A stretch of 64,000 bases of DNA, from contig NZ_JAFIWC010000017.1 of assembly GCF_017163755.1 (NCBI RefSeq), positions 58,964-122,963 on the forward strand, read 5' to 3'. The stretch is from Xanthomonas sp. (GTDB lineage: Bacteria > Pseudomonadota > Gammaproteobacteria > Xanthomonadales > Xanthomonadaceae). The notes below the pieces were generated by a model. The model saw nothing but the letters and a program-made list of their open reading frames with translations. It was not told the origin of the DNA and did no database searches. Positions within the stretch are counted from its first letter, which is position 1, and each line of letters begins with the position of its first letter. Made by a program: the position numbers and the translations under genes. Shown here piece after piece: positions 53,880 to 62,168 of the stretch.

Positions 53880-54866
53880 TCATTGCGGACGCTCCATCGG
53901 AGGAATCGCCATCAGCTCGTCCAGGCCGAGCGCGAGGTTGAGATTCTGCAGCGCCTGGGTCGCCGCGCCCTTGAGCAGGTTGTCCAGCGTCGCCACCACC
54001 ACCACGCGCTTGTTGCCGGGGGCCAGGGTGAATCCGCCGATCTGCACGCCGTGCCTGCCGGCGATGCGGCTGACCCACGGCGCCTCGTCGATCACCTCGA
54101 CCAGCGGCTCGCCGGCATAGCGCTGCCGGTAGCGCTGCCCGATCGCCTCCAGCGCCAGCGGCTGCTGCAGCCACAGGTTCACGGTCATGCTGATGCCGCG
54201 GAAATGCGCCGCCACGTGCGGCATGAACTCCACCGGCACGCCGAGCTGCGCCGACACCTCGCGCTCGTGCACGTGGTTGGTCAGCGAGTACGGCATCAGG
54301 TTGTCGCGCAGCAGCTCGGGGTTGTTCTTGTCCGATGGCGTGGTGCCGGCGCCGGAATAGCCGGACACGCCGAAGCACTGCGGCGGCCCGGCCAGCTGGT
54401 CGAGCAGCGGCGCGATCGCCAGCTGCATCGCGGTGGCGTAGCAGCCGGGATTGCTGATGCGCCGCTGCCCGGCATAGCGCTGGCGGGTCAGCTCCGGCAG
54501 GCCGTAGTACCAGCCCGGATCGAACCGATAGTCCGCCGACAGGTCGACGACGACCGGGTCCATGGCCGCCGGGTCCGCGGCCACCGCCGCGTCCAGCGCG
54601 GCGACATAGGGCGCGGCCTTGCCGTTGGGCAGCGCCAGCACCACCGCATCGGCGCGCTTGGCGGCCACCGCGTCGGCGTCCAGGTTCTCGTAGCGCAGTT
54701 CGCCGCGATAGGCGGCGCTGTGCTCGGCCACGCGCTGGCCGTCCAGCTCGCGCGAGGATACGAACGCCAGTTCCAGCTGCGCATGGCCGGCGACCAGTGC
54801 GATCAGTTCGGCGCCGGTATGGCCGCGTGCGCCGACGATGCCGACGGTGAAGGGTTTGGAAGTCAT
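53880..54866 (-). CDS. argC: N-acetyl-gamma-glutamyl-phosphate reductase
   Basis: Reduces N-acetylglutamyl phosphate to the semialdehyde with NADPH. The 328 residues have a Rossmann motif [17 protein letters not shown] (about 8-24), catalytic Cys in [15 protein letters not shown] (about 150-164), [13 protein letters not shown], and the His-containing [17 protein letters not shown]. The ATG at 54866 overlaps the stop of the upstream GNAT gene by 4 nt. Confidence 0.95.
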   Translation of the reverse strand: MTSKPFTVGIVGARGHTGAELIALVAGHAQLELAFVSSRELDGQRVAEHSAAYRGELRYENLDADAVAAKRADAVVLALPNGKAAPYVAALDAAVAADPAAMDPVVVDLSADYRFDPGWYYGLPELTRQRYAGQRRISNPGCYATAMQLAIAPLLDQLAGPPQCFGVSGYSGAGTTPSDKNNPELLRDNLMPYSLTNHVHEREVSAQLGVPVEFMPHVAAHFRGISMTVNLWLQQPLALEAIGQRYRQRYAGEPLVEVIDEAPWVSRIAGRHGVQIGGFTLAPGNKRVVVVATLDNLLKGAATQALQNLNLALGLDELMAIPPMERPQ

Positions 54867-55471
54867 GCGTGTGCGTCCAGGCGGAACTGCAGGTGGCGCT
54901 TCACCGCCGGCCATTCCGAGTCGAGGATGGAGAAGACGACGGTATCGCGCGGACTGCCGTCGCTGTGGCGCTTGTGCTGGCGCAGCACGCCGTCCTGCTT
55001 GGCGCCCAGGCGCGCGATCGCCGCGCGCGAGGCGTGGTTGAACCAGCTGGTTTCCAGCACCACGCTGAGGCAGCCCAGGGTGTCGAACGCGTGGCCGAGC
55101 AGCAGGCGCTTGGCCTCGGTGTTGAGCCCGGTGCGTTGCGCGTGCGTGGCGTACCAGGTGTAGCCGATGCTCAGCCTGGGCACCTCCGGATCCAGATCGT
55201 ACAGGCGGGTGCTGCCGACCACCGCGCCGTGTGCATCGCGCACCGCGAACGCCAGCACGCGGCCGAGCGCCTGCGCCTGCAGCGCCGCGGCGAGGTAGGC
55301 GTCCAACTGCGCCGGTGCCGGCACGTTGGTGTACCACAGCCGCGACAGCTCGCCGTCGCCCAGCGCCGCGCGCAGCCCGTCGGCGTGGGCGGCCTGCAGC
55401 GGCTCCAGCACGACATGCTGCCCGCGCAGCGTGGGGACGTGGCGCCAGGTATCGGGAAGTTCTGCGTTCAT
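54863..55471 (-). CDS. GNAT family N-acetyltransferase (RimJ/RimL-like)
   Basis: A 202-residue acetyl-CoA-dependent transferase. The GNAT core has [20 protein letters not shown] (about 93-112), the pyrophosphate-binding-loop region [20 protein letters not shown], and the C-terminal [20 protein letters not shown] block typical of the GNAT acetyltransferase_3 family. It overlaps argC by 4 nt and follows argB by 125 nt. The target is unknown; cluster membership may reflect hitch-hiking rather than a role in arginine synthesis, since acetylglutamate synthesis is already covered by the fused ArgB. Confidence 0.85.
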   Translation of the reverse strand: MNAELPDTWRHVPTLRGQHVVLEPLQAAHADGLRAALGDGELSRLWYTNVPAPAQLDAYLAAALQAQALGRVLAFAVRDAHGAVVGSTRLYDLDPEVPRLSIGYTWYATHAQRTGLNTEAKRLLLGHAFDTLGCLSVVLETSWFNHASRAAIARLGAKQDGVLRQHKRHSDGSPRDTVVFSILDSEWPAVKRHLQFRLDAHA

Positions 55472-55596
55472 GGCGTAGGCATGGCCCTGTCGGTGCCTGA
55501 AGGAACGGTGCCACCGCCGCGCTGGCGGCGATCCGGCCGGCCGCGTCAGGCCGCGGCGCCGGGCTTCCGCCAGCGCGGAAGCGACGTGTCGAACGC

Positions 55597-56913
55597 TCAG
55601 CCGAGCAGCGTCGGCTTGCGCGTGGCGCAATGCGCCACGCAGTGCTGGATCTGCTCGAAATTCTCCAACCCGTACCAGAATACCTTCCACTTCTCCTGCT
55701 TGAAGCAGCCGTCGGACTCGGCGTAGTAGAAGATGTTGACCTGGTTGTTGTGGCGCGAGCGCCAGAACAGCTGCGGCGTTTCCTCGCGCATCACGTTCCA
55801 CACCGCGCGGCCCAGGCCTTCGCCCTGGGCGTCGTCGAGCACGGCGAACTTGTCCAGGTAGGTGTAGCCGTCTTCGTGGGTGAGGATCACCGCGGCGCGG
55901 TAGTTCTCGCTGACGTAGGCGCGCAGCAGCCGGGTGTTGTCGAAGTAGTCCGGCACCAGGCTGCGGCCGAAGCTGGATTCGATCAGCGTCTTCAGCCTGG
56001 GCGTGTCCAGTTCGCTCCACGAGGTGGCGCGAAGCACCTTCTCGCCGCGCCGCACCAGCGTGCCCGAACCCTTGTGGGTGAACAATTCCTTGGCCAGGTC
56101 GGCCGGGCGCGTGATCGACACCGACGACTCCAGCGGCAGCCGGTCCAGCAGGTCCTTGATCTGCTCAATCTTGACCTTCATGCCGCCATGGATCCACGGC
56201 TGCGCGATCAGGTCCTCGTACTCGGTGGACAGGTTGATCGAGTCGATCACCCTGCCCTGCTCGTCGAGCAGCCCGCCGGTGCCGGTGAGGAAGATGATCT
56301 TGTACGGCTGCAGTTCCTGCACCAGTTCGTTGGCCGCGAAGTCGGCGTTGATGTTGAGGATCTGCCCGCTCGGGGTTTCGCCCAGGCTGGTGATCACCGG
56401 GATCGAGCCGGCCTGCAGGCTGGCCTCGATCGGCGCCAGATTCACCGCCTTGACCTCGCCGACCAGGCCGTAGGTGTCGCGGTCCAGGTACTGCGCTTCG
56501 AACACCCCGCCGGTGATCGAGGTGGCGCGCGCGCCGTTCTGCTGCAGCGCCTCGACCAGCTTGAGGTTGGAGGCCTGGAACACCTTGCGCACGATCGCCA
56601 GCGCCTCGGGCGAGGTCACCCGCAGGCCGTTGACGGTCTGCTTCTCGATCCCGGCCGCGGCCAGTTCGCTGTCCAGCTGCGGGCCCGCGCCGTGCAGCAC
56701 GATCGGGGTCAGGCCGACCTCCTGCAGGAACGACAGCGACGAGGTCAGCGCCTCCAGGTCGTCGCGCAGCACCGCGCCGCCGACCTTGACCACGGCGAAG
56801 CGCTTGGCGTCCAGCTGCGAGAAGCGCTTGAGGTACTGGCTGATCTCCTTCGCGCTGGCCATGCTCGAAAGCAGGCGCACGATGGTCTGGCGGGTTTGTT
56901 TGTTGGCTTGCAT
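55597..56913 (-). CDS. argB: Bifunctional N-acetylglutamate synthase/kinase
   Basis: A 438-residue fusion of the first two arginine steps: acetyl-CoA + glutamate to N-acetylglutamate, then phosphorylation. An amino-acid-kinase domain (about 20-285: [60 protein letters not shown]) is joined to a GNAT domain (about 290-430: [52 protein letters not shown]). This architecture is the vertebrate-like NAGS/K known from Xanthomonas. A second ATG at 56862 ([14 protein letters not shown]) is an alternative start. No separate argA or argJ was seen. Confidence 0.95.
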   Translation of the reverse strand: MQANKQTRQTIVRLLSSMASAKEISQYLKRFSQLDAKRFAVVKVGGAVLRDDLEALTSSLSFLQEVGLTPIVLHGAGPQLDSELAAAGIEKQTVNGLRVTSPEALAIVRKVFQASNLKLVEALQQNGARATSITGGVFEAQYLDRDTYGLVGEVKAVNLAPIEASLQAGSIPVITSLGETPSGQILNINADFAANELVQELQPYKIIFLTGTGGLLDEQGRVIDSINLSTEYEDLIAQPWIHGGMKVKIEQIKDLLDRLPLESSVSITRPADLAKELFTHKGSGTLVRRGEKVLRATSWSELDTPRLKTLIESSFGRSLVPDYFDNTRLLRAYVSENYRAAVILTHEDGYTYLDKFAVLDDAQGEGLGRAVWNVMREETPQLFWRSRHNNQVNIFYYAESDGCFKQEKWKVFWYGLENFEQIQHCVAHCATRKPTLLG

Positions 56914-56995
56914 GGTGGCGGTGGCTTCGTGTGGTGTGTCGGCCGCGCCTGGCGCGACCTGCTGTCGGGATGGCCCGTCGCGCCCGGTCGTGCGG

Positions 56996-58120
56996 CTAGC
57001 GGACGTTGATGATGCGGTGCACCGACTCGGCGTAGCGCTGCAGCTGCTGCAGCGACACCCACTCGTCGGCGGTATGCGCCTGGGCGATGTCGCCCGGGCC
57101 GTAGACCAGCGCGGTGTAGCCGCCGGCCGAGAACAGCGAGGCCTCGGTCCAGAAATCCACCGCGTTGCCGATCGGCAGCTCCAGCGCGTCGGCGACGTCG
57201 CGCGCCGCCAGGCGCTTGTCCTCGGCCTGGGCGATGTCGCCCGACGGCAGGCTCGGCCCGCGGAAGGTCTCCTCGAAATGCGCGGCGGCCGGTTCGGCGA
57301 AGCCGGCGAAGGTCGCCAGCAGCGCGTCCACGTCCATCGACGGCAGCGGGCGGAAGCCGAAGCGCAGCTCGGCCTGCGGCGCGATCATGTTGGCCTTGAT
57401 GCCGCCTTCGACGCGGCCGATGTTGAAGCGCAGCCCGGTCAGCCCGCCGAAGCGCGCATGCGCCAGCGACTCGACATGGTCCAGCGCGCGGCTGCCCCAG
57501 CGCATCGCCTGGTGCAGCGCGCTGGCGGCAGGATCCTGCCGGCCCGACGCATGCCCGGCGCGGCCGGCGAAGCGCATCAGCACCGAACTGATGCCGCGAT
57601 GCGCCAGCACCGCCTCGCTCATCGTCGGTTCGGCCACCAGCACCGCTTCGTAGGCCGGGACCGGGGACCGGGAACCGGGGACCGCGGGATGCGCGGCGAG
57701 GAACGCGGCGATACAGCGCGGGTCGTTGGCCTCCTCGTCGGTCGAGAACAGGAACGCGGCATCGCCGTCGCCGGCATTGGCCGCCGCCACCAGCGCCGCC
57801 GCCGCGCCCTTGATGTCGCATACGCCCAGGCCGATCACCCGGTCCTCGGCGCGGCGCAGGGTGTGCGGATCGGCGCTCCAGTGCGGCGAGTCCGGCACCG
57901 TGTCCAGGTGCACGTTGAACAGGTACTTCGGCGCGCCGCGCACGGCATGGAAGCTGACCGCGCCGGCGCCATGGTCGATCACTTCGACCCGGAAGCCGGG
58001 CAGCTGCGCGCGCAGGTAGTCGAACATGCCGCCGGTACCGATCGCGCGCGGCGGATTGCGGGTGTCGAAGGACACCAGCCGGTCCAGGTGCGCGAGGGTG
58101 GTTTCGAGCAGATCGGTCAT
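56996..58120 (-). CDS. argE: N-acetylcitrulline/N-acetylornithine deacetylase (ArgE-like, M20)
   Basis: A 374-residue di-zinc deacetylase. Metal and catalytic residues: [11 protein letters not shown] (His71-type and Asp), [11 protein letters not shown] (bridging Asp near 102), and [10 protein letters not shown] (Glu-Glu pair near 128), with dimerisation domain about 175-285. Because the carbamoyltransferase here has acetylornithine-type residues, the physiological substrate is probably N-acetyl-L-citrulline, as in X. campestris; that is inference from context. Residues about 145-156 (PGSRSPVPA) are encoded by a heptad-repeat tract inserted in the frame. Confidence 0.92.
   Translation of the reverse strand: MTDLLETTLAHLDRLVSFDTRNPPRAIGTGGMFDYLRAQLPGFRVEVIDHGAGAVSFHAVRGAPKYLFNVHLDTVPDSPHWSADPHTLRRAEDRVIGLGVCDIKGAAAALVAAANAGDGDAAFLFSTDEEANDPRCIAAFLAAHPAVPGSRSPVPAYEAVLVAEPTMSEAVLAHRGISSVLMRFAGRAGHASGRQDPAASALHQAMRWGSRALDHVESLAHARFGGLTGLRFNIGRVEGGIKANMIAPQAELRFGFRPLPSMDVDALLATFAGFAEPAAAHFEETFRGPSLPSGDIAQAEDKRLAARDVADALELPIGNAVDFWTEASLFSAGGYTALVYGPGDIAQAHTADEWVSLQQLQRYAESVHRIINVR
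57654..57688. repeat. Heptad repeat inside the argE coding frame
   Basis: Four to five GGGACCG-type units, the same family as the intergenic tracts, translated in frame as part of argE. No stop is created. It lies in the loop after the Glu-Glu metal motif. Confidence 0.8.
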
Positions 58121-58126
58121 GGGATG

Positions 58127-58579
58127 TCAGGCAGCCGTGGGGTGGGTGCGGTAGAGGTCGGCATGGGCGATTTCCATCAGCGATTGCGGCCTGACCGGGG
58201 CCGCGAAGCCGTACTGGGCATACAGCGCGTGCGCGTCGGAGGTGGCGAGCATGAAGCGGCGCAGCCCCTGCAGCTGCGGATGCGCCAGCACCGCGGCGAC
58301 CAGCTGCTTGCCGTAGCCGCGTCCGCGGTAGGCGTCGAGCACGAACACGTCGGCCAGGTAGGCGAAGGTGGCGAAGTCGGAGATCACCCGCGCGAACGCG
58401 ACCTGCCCGGCGCCGTCGACGTAGCCGCCGAAGCACAGCGAGCCGGCGAGCGCCCGCTGCACCGTGCCCAGCGGAATGCCCAGGCTCCAGTAGGCCTGCT
58501 CGCTGAGGAAGCGATGGATCAACGGCAGATCCAGGTCCTGCTTGTCGGTGCTGATGCGCAATGCGTCCATGGATTCCAT
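58127..58579 (-). CDS. GNAT family N-acetyltransferase
   Basis: A 150-residue acetyltransferase of the short GNAT type (PFAM acetyltransf family). VFVLDAYRGRGYGKQLVAAV (about 83-102) holds the acetyl-CoA pyrophosphate loop R-G-x-G-x-G/K, and the end HALYAQYGFAAP is the family's C-terminal beta-bulge motif. ATG at 58579 or 58570 (MDALRIS). It follows argG in the cluster and is followed by argE 6 nt away. Target unknown. Confidence 0.85.
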   Translation of the reverse strand: MESMDALRISTDKQDLDLPLIHRFLSEQAYWSLGIPLGTVQRALAGSLCFGGYVDGAGQVAFARVISDFATFAYLADVFVLDAYRGRGYGKQLVAAVLAHPQLQGLRRFMLATSDAHALYAQYGFAAPVRPQSLMEIAHADLYRTHPTAA

Positions 58580-58689
58580 GACAGCTCCCTTCTCCCGCCG
58601 GGAGAAGGTGCCCCGAAGGGGCGGATGAGGGTACGGGCGAAGCCTAGTGAAAATCGATATTGCAGGGGCGGATGAGGGGCGCCTCAAGA
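58580..58689. repeat. Xanthomonad REP element (CTTCTCCCGCCGGGAGAAGG type)
   Basis: The hairpin CTTCTCCC-GCC-GGGAGAAG is followed by GTGCCCCGAAGGGGCGGATG and AGGGTACGGG, a well-marked REP arm repeated at 63639 and 63893 and, inverted, at 58832. The sequence GGGGCGGATGAGGG occurs a second time about 20 bp later. Confidence 0.75.
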
Positions 58690-58826
58690 AACATCGAGAG
58701 ACAGTCGGGCCGAGCGCGTCGCCACGCGCCCGGATGGCGAACCATACGGATACACGCTGCATGGTTCCCCTTGGCTGGCGCGTGGCGACGCGTTCGTCAT
58801 GACTGGTCCCGAAAGTTTCCTGCGGC
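58690..58826. repeat. Long imperfect palindrome downstream of argG
   Basis: The core arms CGCGTCGCCACGCGCC (58715-58730) and GGCGCGTGGCGACGCG (58777-58792) are a perfect 16-bp inverted repeat. The flanks continue the symmetry imperfectly (GAAAC...CAGTC on the left, GACTG...GTTTC on the right) and a 6-bp inner dyad (AACCAT/ATGGTT, 58740-58745 and 58761-58766) sits in the loop. Could be a non-autonomous mobile element or a structured RNA. Confidence 0.75.
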
Positions 58827-58831
58827 GCCCC

Positions 58832-58864
58832 CACCCCCTCTCCCGGAGGGAGAGGGGCTTTAGG
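58832..58864. repeat. Inverted REP arm (CCCTCTCCCGGAGGGAGAGG type)
   Basis: CACCCCCTCTCCC-GGA-GGGAGAGGGGCTTT forms a hairpin and is the partner arm of the element at 58588-58650; the same pairing occurs at 63639-63795. It ends 2 nt before the argG stop codon. Confidence 0.75.
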
Positions 58865-58865
58865 C

Positions 58866-60107
58866 TCAGCGATTGACCTGCGCGTACAGCGTCGAGCTCA
58901 TCCCGAACAGCTTGATGAAGCCCTCCGCCTCGGCCACGCCCCAGTCCGCCGACTGCGCGTAGGTCGCGCCCTTGGCGTTGAGCAGGTGCGGCGACTTCAC
59001 CGCCACCGCATCGACGCGCCCGCCGCGCGTTTCCAGCGTCACTTCGCCGTTGACCATGGTCTGCGAGGAATTCAGGAACGCCTCCAGGTCGGTCTTCAGC
59101 GGATCGTGGTAGAAGCCTTCGTAGACCAGTTCCACCCACTTGCGCGCCACCTCCGGCTTGAAGCGGTTCTGCTGCTTGGTCAGCACCGCGTCCTCCAGCG
59201 CGCGGTGCGCGGCCAGCAGCGCGATCAATCCCGGCGCCTCGAACACGATGCGGCCCTTCAGGCCGATCACGGTGTCGCCGGTGTACACGCCGCGGCCCAC
59301 GCCGTACGGCGCGAACAGCTTGTTGAGCTTGGCCAGCAGCTTGGCGCCTTCCAGCGGCTTGCCGTCCACCGCGACCGCTTCGCCGTGCTCGAACTTCAGG
59401 GTCACCGTCAGCGTCTCGGTCGGCCACGCGCTGCGCGGCGCGCACCAGCCGCGCGCGCCTTCGCCCGGCGCCTCCCAGCGGTCGATCTCGCCGCCGGACA
59501 TGGTCACCCCGAGCAGGTTCTCGTTGATCGTGTAGGCCTTCTGCTTGGCGCGCACGCCGAAGCCGCGCTCTTCCAGGTACTTCTGCTCGTAGGCGCGGGT
59601 CTGGGTGTGCTCCTTCTGGATCTCGCGGATCGGCGCGACGATCTGGTAGTCGCCCAGCGCCTTCACCGCCAGGTCGAAGCGCACCTGGTCGTTGCCCATG
59701 CCGGTGCAGCCGTGGGCGATGACGCGGGTGCCCAGTTCGTCGGCGCGCTTGAGCGCGGCATCGACGATCAGGTAACGGTCGGACACCAGCAGCGGATACT
59801 GGCCCTGGTAGCCCTCGCCGGCCCACACGAACGGCTTGACGAAGCCGGCCCAGATCGCCGGGCCGCCATCGACGGTGACGTGGCTGGCCGCGCCCAGCTC
59901 GGCGGCGCGCTTTTCGATGAAGTCGCGCTCCTCCTCGTCCACGCCGCCGGTGTCGGCGAACACCGTATGCACCGCGTAGCCCTGCTCCTGCAGATAGGGA
60001 ATGCAGAAACTGGTGTCCAGGCCGCCGGAGAAGGCCAGGACGATGTCCTTGGTGCCGGGACTCGGGACTCGGGACTCGGGACTCGAAGAAGCAGTGGGTT
60101 GCGACAT
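58866..60107 (-). CDS. argG: Argininosuccinate synthase
   Basis: Citrulline + aspartate + ATP to argininosuccinate. The 413 residues carry the PP-loop ATPase motif [20 protein letters not shown] (about 25-44), then [13 protein letters not shown] and [20 protein letters not shown]. The ATG at 60107 is the only plausible start, but residues about 8-18 ([11 protein letters not shown]) are the translation of the heptad repeat at 60055-60085, which has replaced or extended the native N-terminus just before the conserved [10 protein letters not shown]. Confidence 0.94.
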   Translation of the reverse strand: MSQPTASSSPESRVPSPGTKDIVLAFSGGLDTSFCIPYLQEQGYAVHTVFADTGGVDEEERDFIEKRAAELGAASHVTVDGGPAIWAGFVKPFVWAGEGYQGQYPLLVSDRYLIVDAALKRADELGTRVIAHGCTGMGNDQVRFDLAVKALGDYQIVAPIREIQKEHTQTRAYEQKYLEERGFGVRAKQKAYTINENLLGVTMSGGEIDRWEAPGEGARGWCAPRSAWPTETLTVTLKFEHGEAVAVDGKPLEGAKLLAKLNKLFAPYGVGRGVYTGDTVIGLKGRIVFEAPGLIALLAAHRALEDAVLTKQQNRFKPEVARKWVELVYEGFYHDPLKTDLEAFLNSSQTMVNGEVTLETRGGRVDAVAVKSPHLLNAKGATYAQSADWGVAEAEGFIKLFGMSSTLYAQVNR

Positions 60108-60200
60108 GGATGAACTCCTGGGGGAATGCTGGATAGATACTAAAAATGAAGGAGCCGGCTGGGACTTTACGAGTCCCGAGTCCCGAGTCCCGAGTCCCGA
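60055..60200. repeat. Heptad inverted repeat with arms inside argG and argF' coding regions
   Basis: The left arm (60055-60085, GGGACTC x4) lies within the 5' end of argG; the right arm (60170-60200, GAGTCCC x4) lies within the 3' end of argF'. They are perfect inverted copies around an 84-bp centre holding the argG ribosome site and start. Confidence 0.9.
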
Positions 60201-61201
60201 ACCAAAGCGGCCATCACCGCCTTCTGCACATGCAGCCGGTTCTCGGCCTCGTCGATGGCGATGCAGTTGGGCGAATCCATCACCGCGTCGGTGGCCTTGA
60301 CGTTGCGGCGCAGCGGCAGGCAGTGCGAGAACACGCCGTTGTTGGTCAGCGCCATCTTGCGCTCGTCGACGATGAAGTGCTGGTACTGGTCGCGGATCGG
60401 CTTCTCCGGGCCCCAGTTGCCGAAGAACGGCAGCGCGCCCCAGCTCTTGGCGTAGACCACGTCGGCGCCGGCGTAGGCGCTGTCGATGTCGTGGCTGACC
60501 TGCAGCGAGCCGCCGCTCTCGGCCACGTTCTGCGCGGCCCAGCCCATGTAGCGCTCGTCGAGGACGTAGTCCGGCGTCGGGCACAGCAGGGTCACGTCCA
60601 TGCCCAGGCGCGTGGCGATGGTCAGCGCCGAGTTCGCCACCGCGGTGTTCAGCGGCTTGGGATGATAGGTCCAAGTCAGCACGTACTTCTTGCCGCGCAG
60701 GTCCTGGGTGCCGAAATGCTCCTGCAGCGCCAGCGCATGCGCCAGTTCCTGGCACGGATGGGTGATGGTCTCCATGTTGATCACCGGCACCGGCGAATAC
60801 CTGGCGAAGCTCGCGAGCACCTTGTCCTGGCGGTCGTCGGCCCAGTTCTGGAACTTCGGGAACGCGCGCACGCCGATCAGGTCGACGTAGCGGCCCAGCA
60901 CCCGCGCCACCTCGGCGATGTGCTCCTCGGTATCGCCGTCCATCACCGTGCCCAGGTCGAACTCGATCGGCCACGCGTCCTTGCCCGGCTGCAGCACCAC
61001 CGCATGCCCGCCCAGATGGAACGCACCCAGCTCGAAGCTGGTGCGGGTGCGCATCGACGGGTTGAAGAACACCAGCGCGATCGACTTGCCCTTCAGCTCG
61101 CTGCCCAGCTTGTTGCGCTTGAACAGCGCCGCCTGGGTCAACAGCGCGTCCAGCTCGGCCCGGCTCCAGTCCTGGGTGTTCAAGAAGTGCTTCAGAGACA
61201 T
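60167..61201 (-). CDS. argF': N-acetyl-L-ornithine carbamoyltransferase
   Basis: A 344-residue transcarbamylase. Carbamoyl-phosphate motif SMRTRTS at 49-55 and HPCQE at 148-152 are conserved. The residues that distinguish acetylornithine transcarbamylase of Xanthomonas are at the same positions as in the characterised enzyme: Trp77, Glu92, Glu144, Lys252 and Lys302 (in [19 protein letters not shown]). The substrate is therefore N-acetylornithine and the product N-acetylcitrulline. The last ten residues ([10 protein letters not shown]) are encoded by a heptad repeat, with the stop codon immediately behind it. First gene of the cluster, preceded by the putative attenuator. Confidence 0.95.
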   Translation of the reverse strand: MSLKHFLNTQDWSRAELDALLTQAALFKRNKLGSELKGKSIALVFFNPSMRTRTSFELGAFHLGGHAVVLQPGKDAWPIEFDLGTVMDGDTEEHIAEVARVLGRYVDLIGVRAFPKFQNWADDRQDKVLASFARYSPVPVINMETITHPCQELAHALALQEHFGTQDLRGKKYVLTWTYHPKPLNTAVANSALTIATRLGMDVTLLCPTPDYVLDERYMGWAAQNVAESGGSLQVSHDIDSAYAGADVVYAKSWGALPFFGNWGPEKPIRDQYQHFIVDERKMALTNNGVFSHCLPLRRNVKATDAVMDSPNCIAIDEAENRLHVQKAVMAALVRDSGLGTRDS

Positions 61202-61293
61202 CGATCCATCCTTTGCTGCGTGGAACCGCCGAAGCCGGCGGCATGCGCGGGACGCGCGGGTTTTCTTTACGGGTGAAACCTTTCCGGGGGATG

Positions 61294-61361
61294 AAAACGA
61301 AAAAACCCAGCCTCGGGCTGGGTTTTCAGAACGAACAGCAAGACGCTCCGTTTACCCAGCC
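61294..61361 (-). promoter_or_regulatory. Putative arginine attenuator: antiterminator/terminator switch ahead of argF'
   Basis: On the minus strand a terminator (AAAACCCAGCC, 61326-61316; GGCTGGGTTTT, 61312-61302; 3-nt loop) is followed by a U-rich tract (TTTTTTCGTTTT). The leader's last codons and stop (61361-61354) read GGCTGGGT, an exact copy of the descending arm, so they can pair over 8 bp with ACCCAGCC of the ascending arm and prevent termination. A protector segment CCCAGC (61437-61432) can pair with GCTGGG of the antiterminator. The switch sits about 95 nt upstream of the argF' ATG and about 60 nt after mid-leader arginine codons. Confidence 0.6.
61302..61326 (-). terminator. Rho-independent terminator in the argF' leader
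   Basis: Perfect 11-bp stem, 3-nt loop and U tract on the minus strand only; on the plus strand the stem is followed by CAGAAC. It lies 173 nt beyond the stop of the upstream gene and about 100 nt before argF'. Confidence 0.85.
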
Positions 61362-61453
61362 AGGATGTGGGATTCCGGTCGGCGCGCACGCGAGGTCATG
61401 CCGGAGGCCATCCGGGCGGCGCTGAGGTCGTGCTGGGGCGAGTTCGCTTTCAT
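61352..61453 (-). CDS. 33-residue arginine-containing leader peptide of the arg cluster
   Basis: The frame from the ATG at 61453 to the TAA at 61352 reads [20 protein letters not shown] then [13 protein letters not shown]. Arg occurs at codons 14 (CGG), 22 (CGT), 24 (CGC) and 25 (CGA); CGA and CGT are uncommon in this GC-rich genome. GAGGA precedes the ATG at usable spacing. A ribosome stalled at codons 22-25 would leave the antiterminator segment (final codons plus stop) free, whereas one reaching the stop would cover it. This is the classic leader logic; function is inferred from layout. Confidence 0.6.
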   Translation of the reverse strand: MKANSPQHDLSAARMASGMTSRARRPESHILAG

Positions 61454-61499
61454 GGCCGCGCATCCTCGCATGCGCGCGGCGCAGGCGCAAGCAGGCGCA

Positions 61500-62030
61500 T
61501 CAGCGCGCCGGCGCCACGATCGCATCGGGCATGTACGGGGCCACCGAGACCCGGATGCGCAGGCGATTGCCCGGGTCTTCCGGCAGCCGCGAGCGGTACT
61601 TGGTGCCCTTGTAGACGTAGTCCACGTCGTAGGCGATCGGCCGGCGGAACTCGCGCCCGACCTCGACCACGCGGCAGTTGCTGCCGCCGCCAAGCGCCGC
61701 CGCGGCGGCGGCCGGAGCCGGGGCGGGCTCTTCGTGGCGGCGGCTGAAGATGTCCTTGACCGAATCCATGATCCGGTTAAGCCGGCTGTCGTCCTCGGCC
61801 GGCTTGACCGTGACCGGCGCCAGCGCCGGCATCGGATCGTCGCACTGCTGCTCGGTGCGGGTGGCGCGCAGGGTCTGGTAGACCGGCTCCACGTTCAGCA
61901 CCTGGGCGTAGTCGAGCTTGACGTTCTCGATCACCACCACGCGGTTGCGCACCTCGCCGTCCTGCGCCAGGGCCGGCACGGCGCCGCATGCGAGCATGCA
62001 GGCCAGCGGCAACAACAGGATCGGACGCAT
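61500..62030 (-). CDS. Secreted protein of unknown function
   Basis: A 176-residue exported protein. A signal peptide ([20 protein letters not shown] then LAQD) precedes a conserved-looking strand block ([20 protein letters not shown]), an Ala/Pro linker (about 95-120) and a C-terminal block [20 protein letters not shown] then [20 protein letters not shown]. The latter resembles the ends of xanthomonad outer-membrane glycine-zipper proteins, but no glycine zipper is present. Two Cys may form a disulphide. ATG at 62030 is preferred to a GTG two codons earlier. Lies between the cysS promoter region and the arg leader. Confidence 0.75.
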   Translation of the reverse strand: MRPILLLPLACMLACGAVPALAQDGEVRNRVVVIENVKLDYAQVLNVEPVYQTLRATRTEQQCDDPMPALAPVTVKPAEDDSRLNRIMDSVKDIFSRRHEEPAPAPAAAAAALGGGSNCRVVEVGREFRRPIAYDVDYVYKGTKYRSRLPEDPGNRLRIRVSVAPYMPDAIVAPAR

Positions 62031-62168
62031 CGGCACCGGGCTTCGAAGGACAGAACAGGCAGTGTAGGCATGTCGCCTTGCGTCGCGCTGAACGTGGGGT
62101 TACGCGGCGGCCGCGGCGCCCGCAGTCCCGCCGCTGCCGGTAGAATCGACCGGCTCCCCCCTACCCCG

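Noticed and set aside
54863..55471. GNAT gene before argC as a separate N-acetylglutamate synthase
   Set aside because: It has RimJ/RimL-type motifs, and the ArgB protein already carries a fused acetyltransferase domain.
61302..61326. The hairpin as a plain terminator of the secreted-protein gene at 61500-62030
   Set aside because: Possible, but it lies 173 nt beyond that stop, a leader frame with its own ribosome site intervenes, and an exact competing segment overlaps the leader stop. The attenuator reading explains more.
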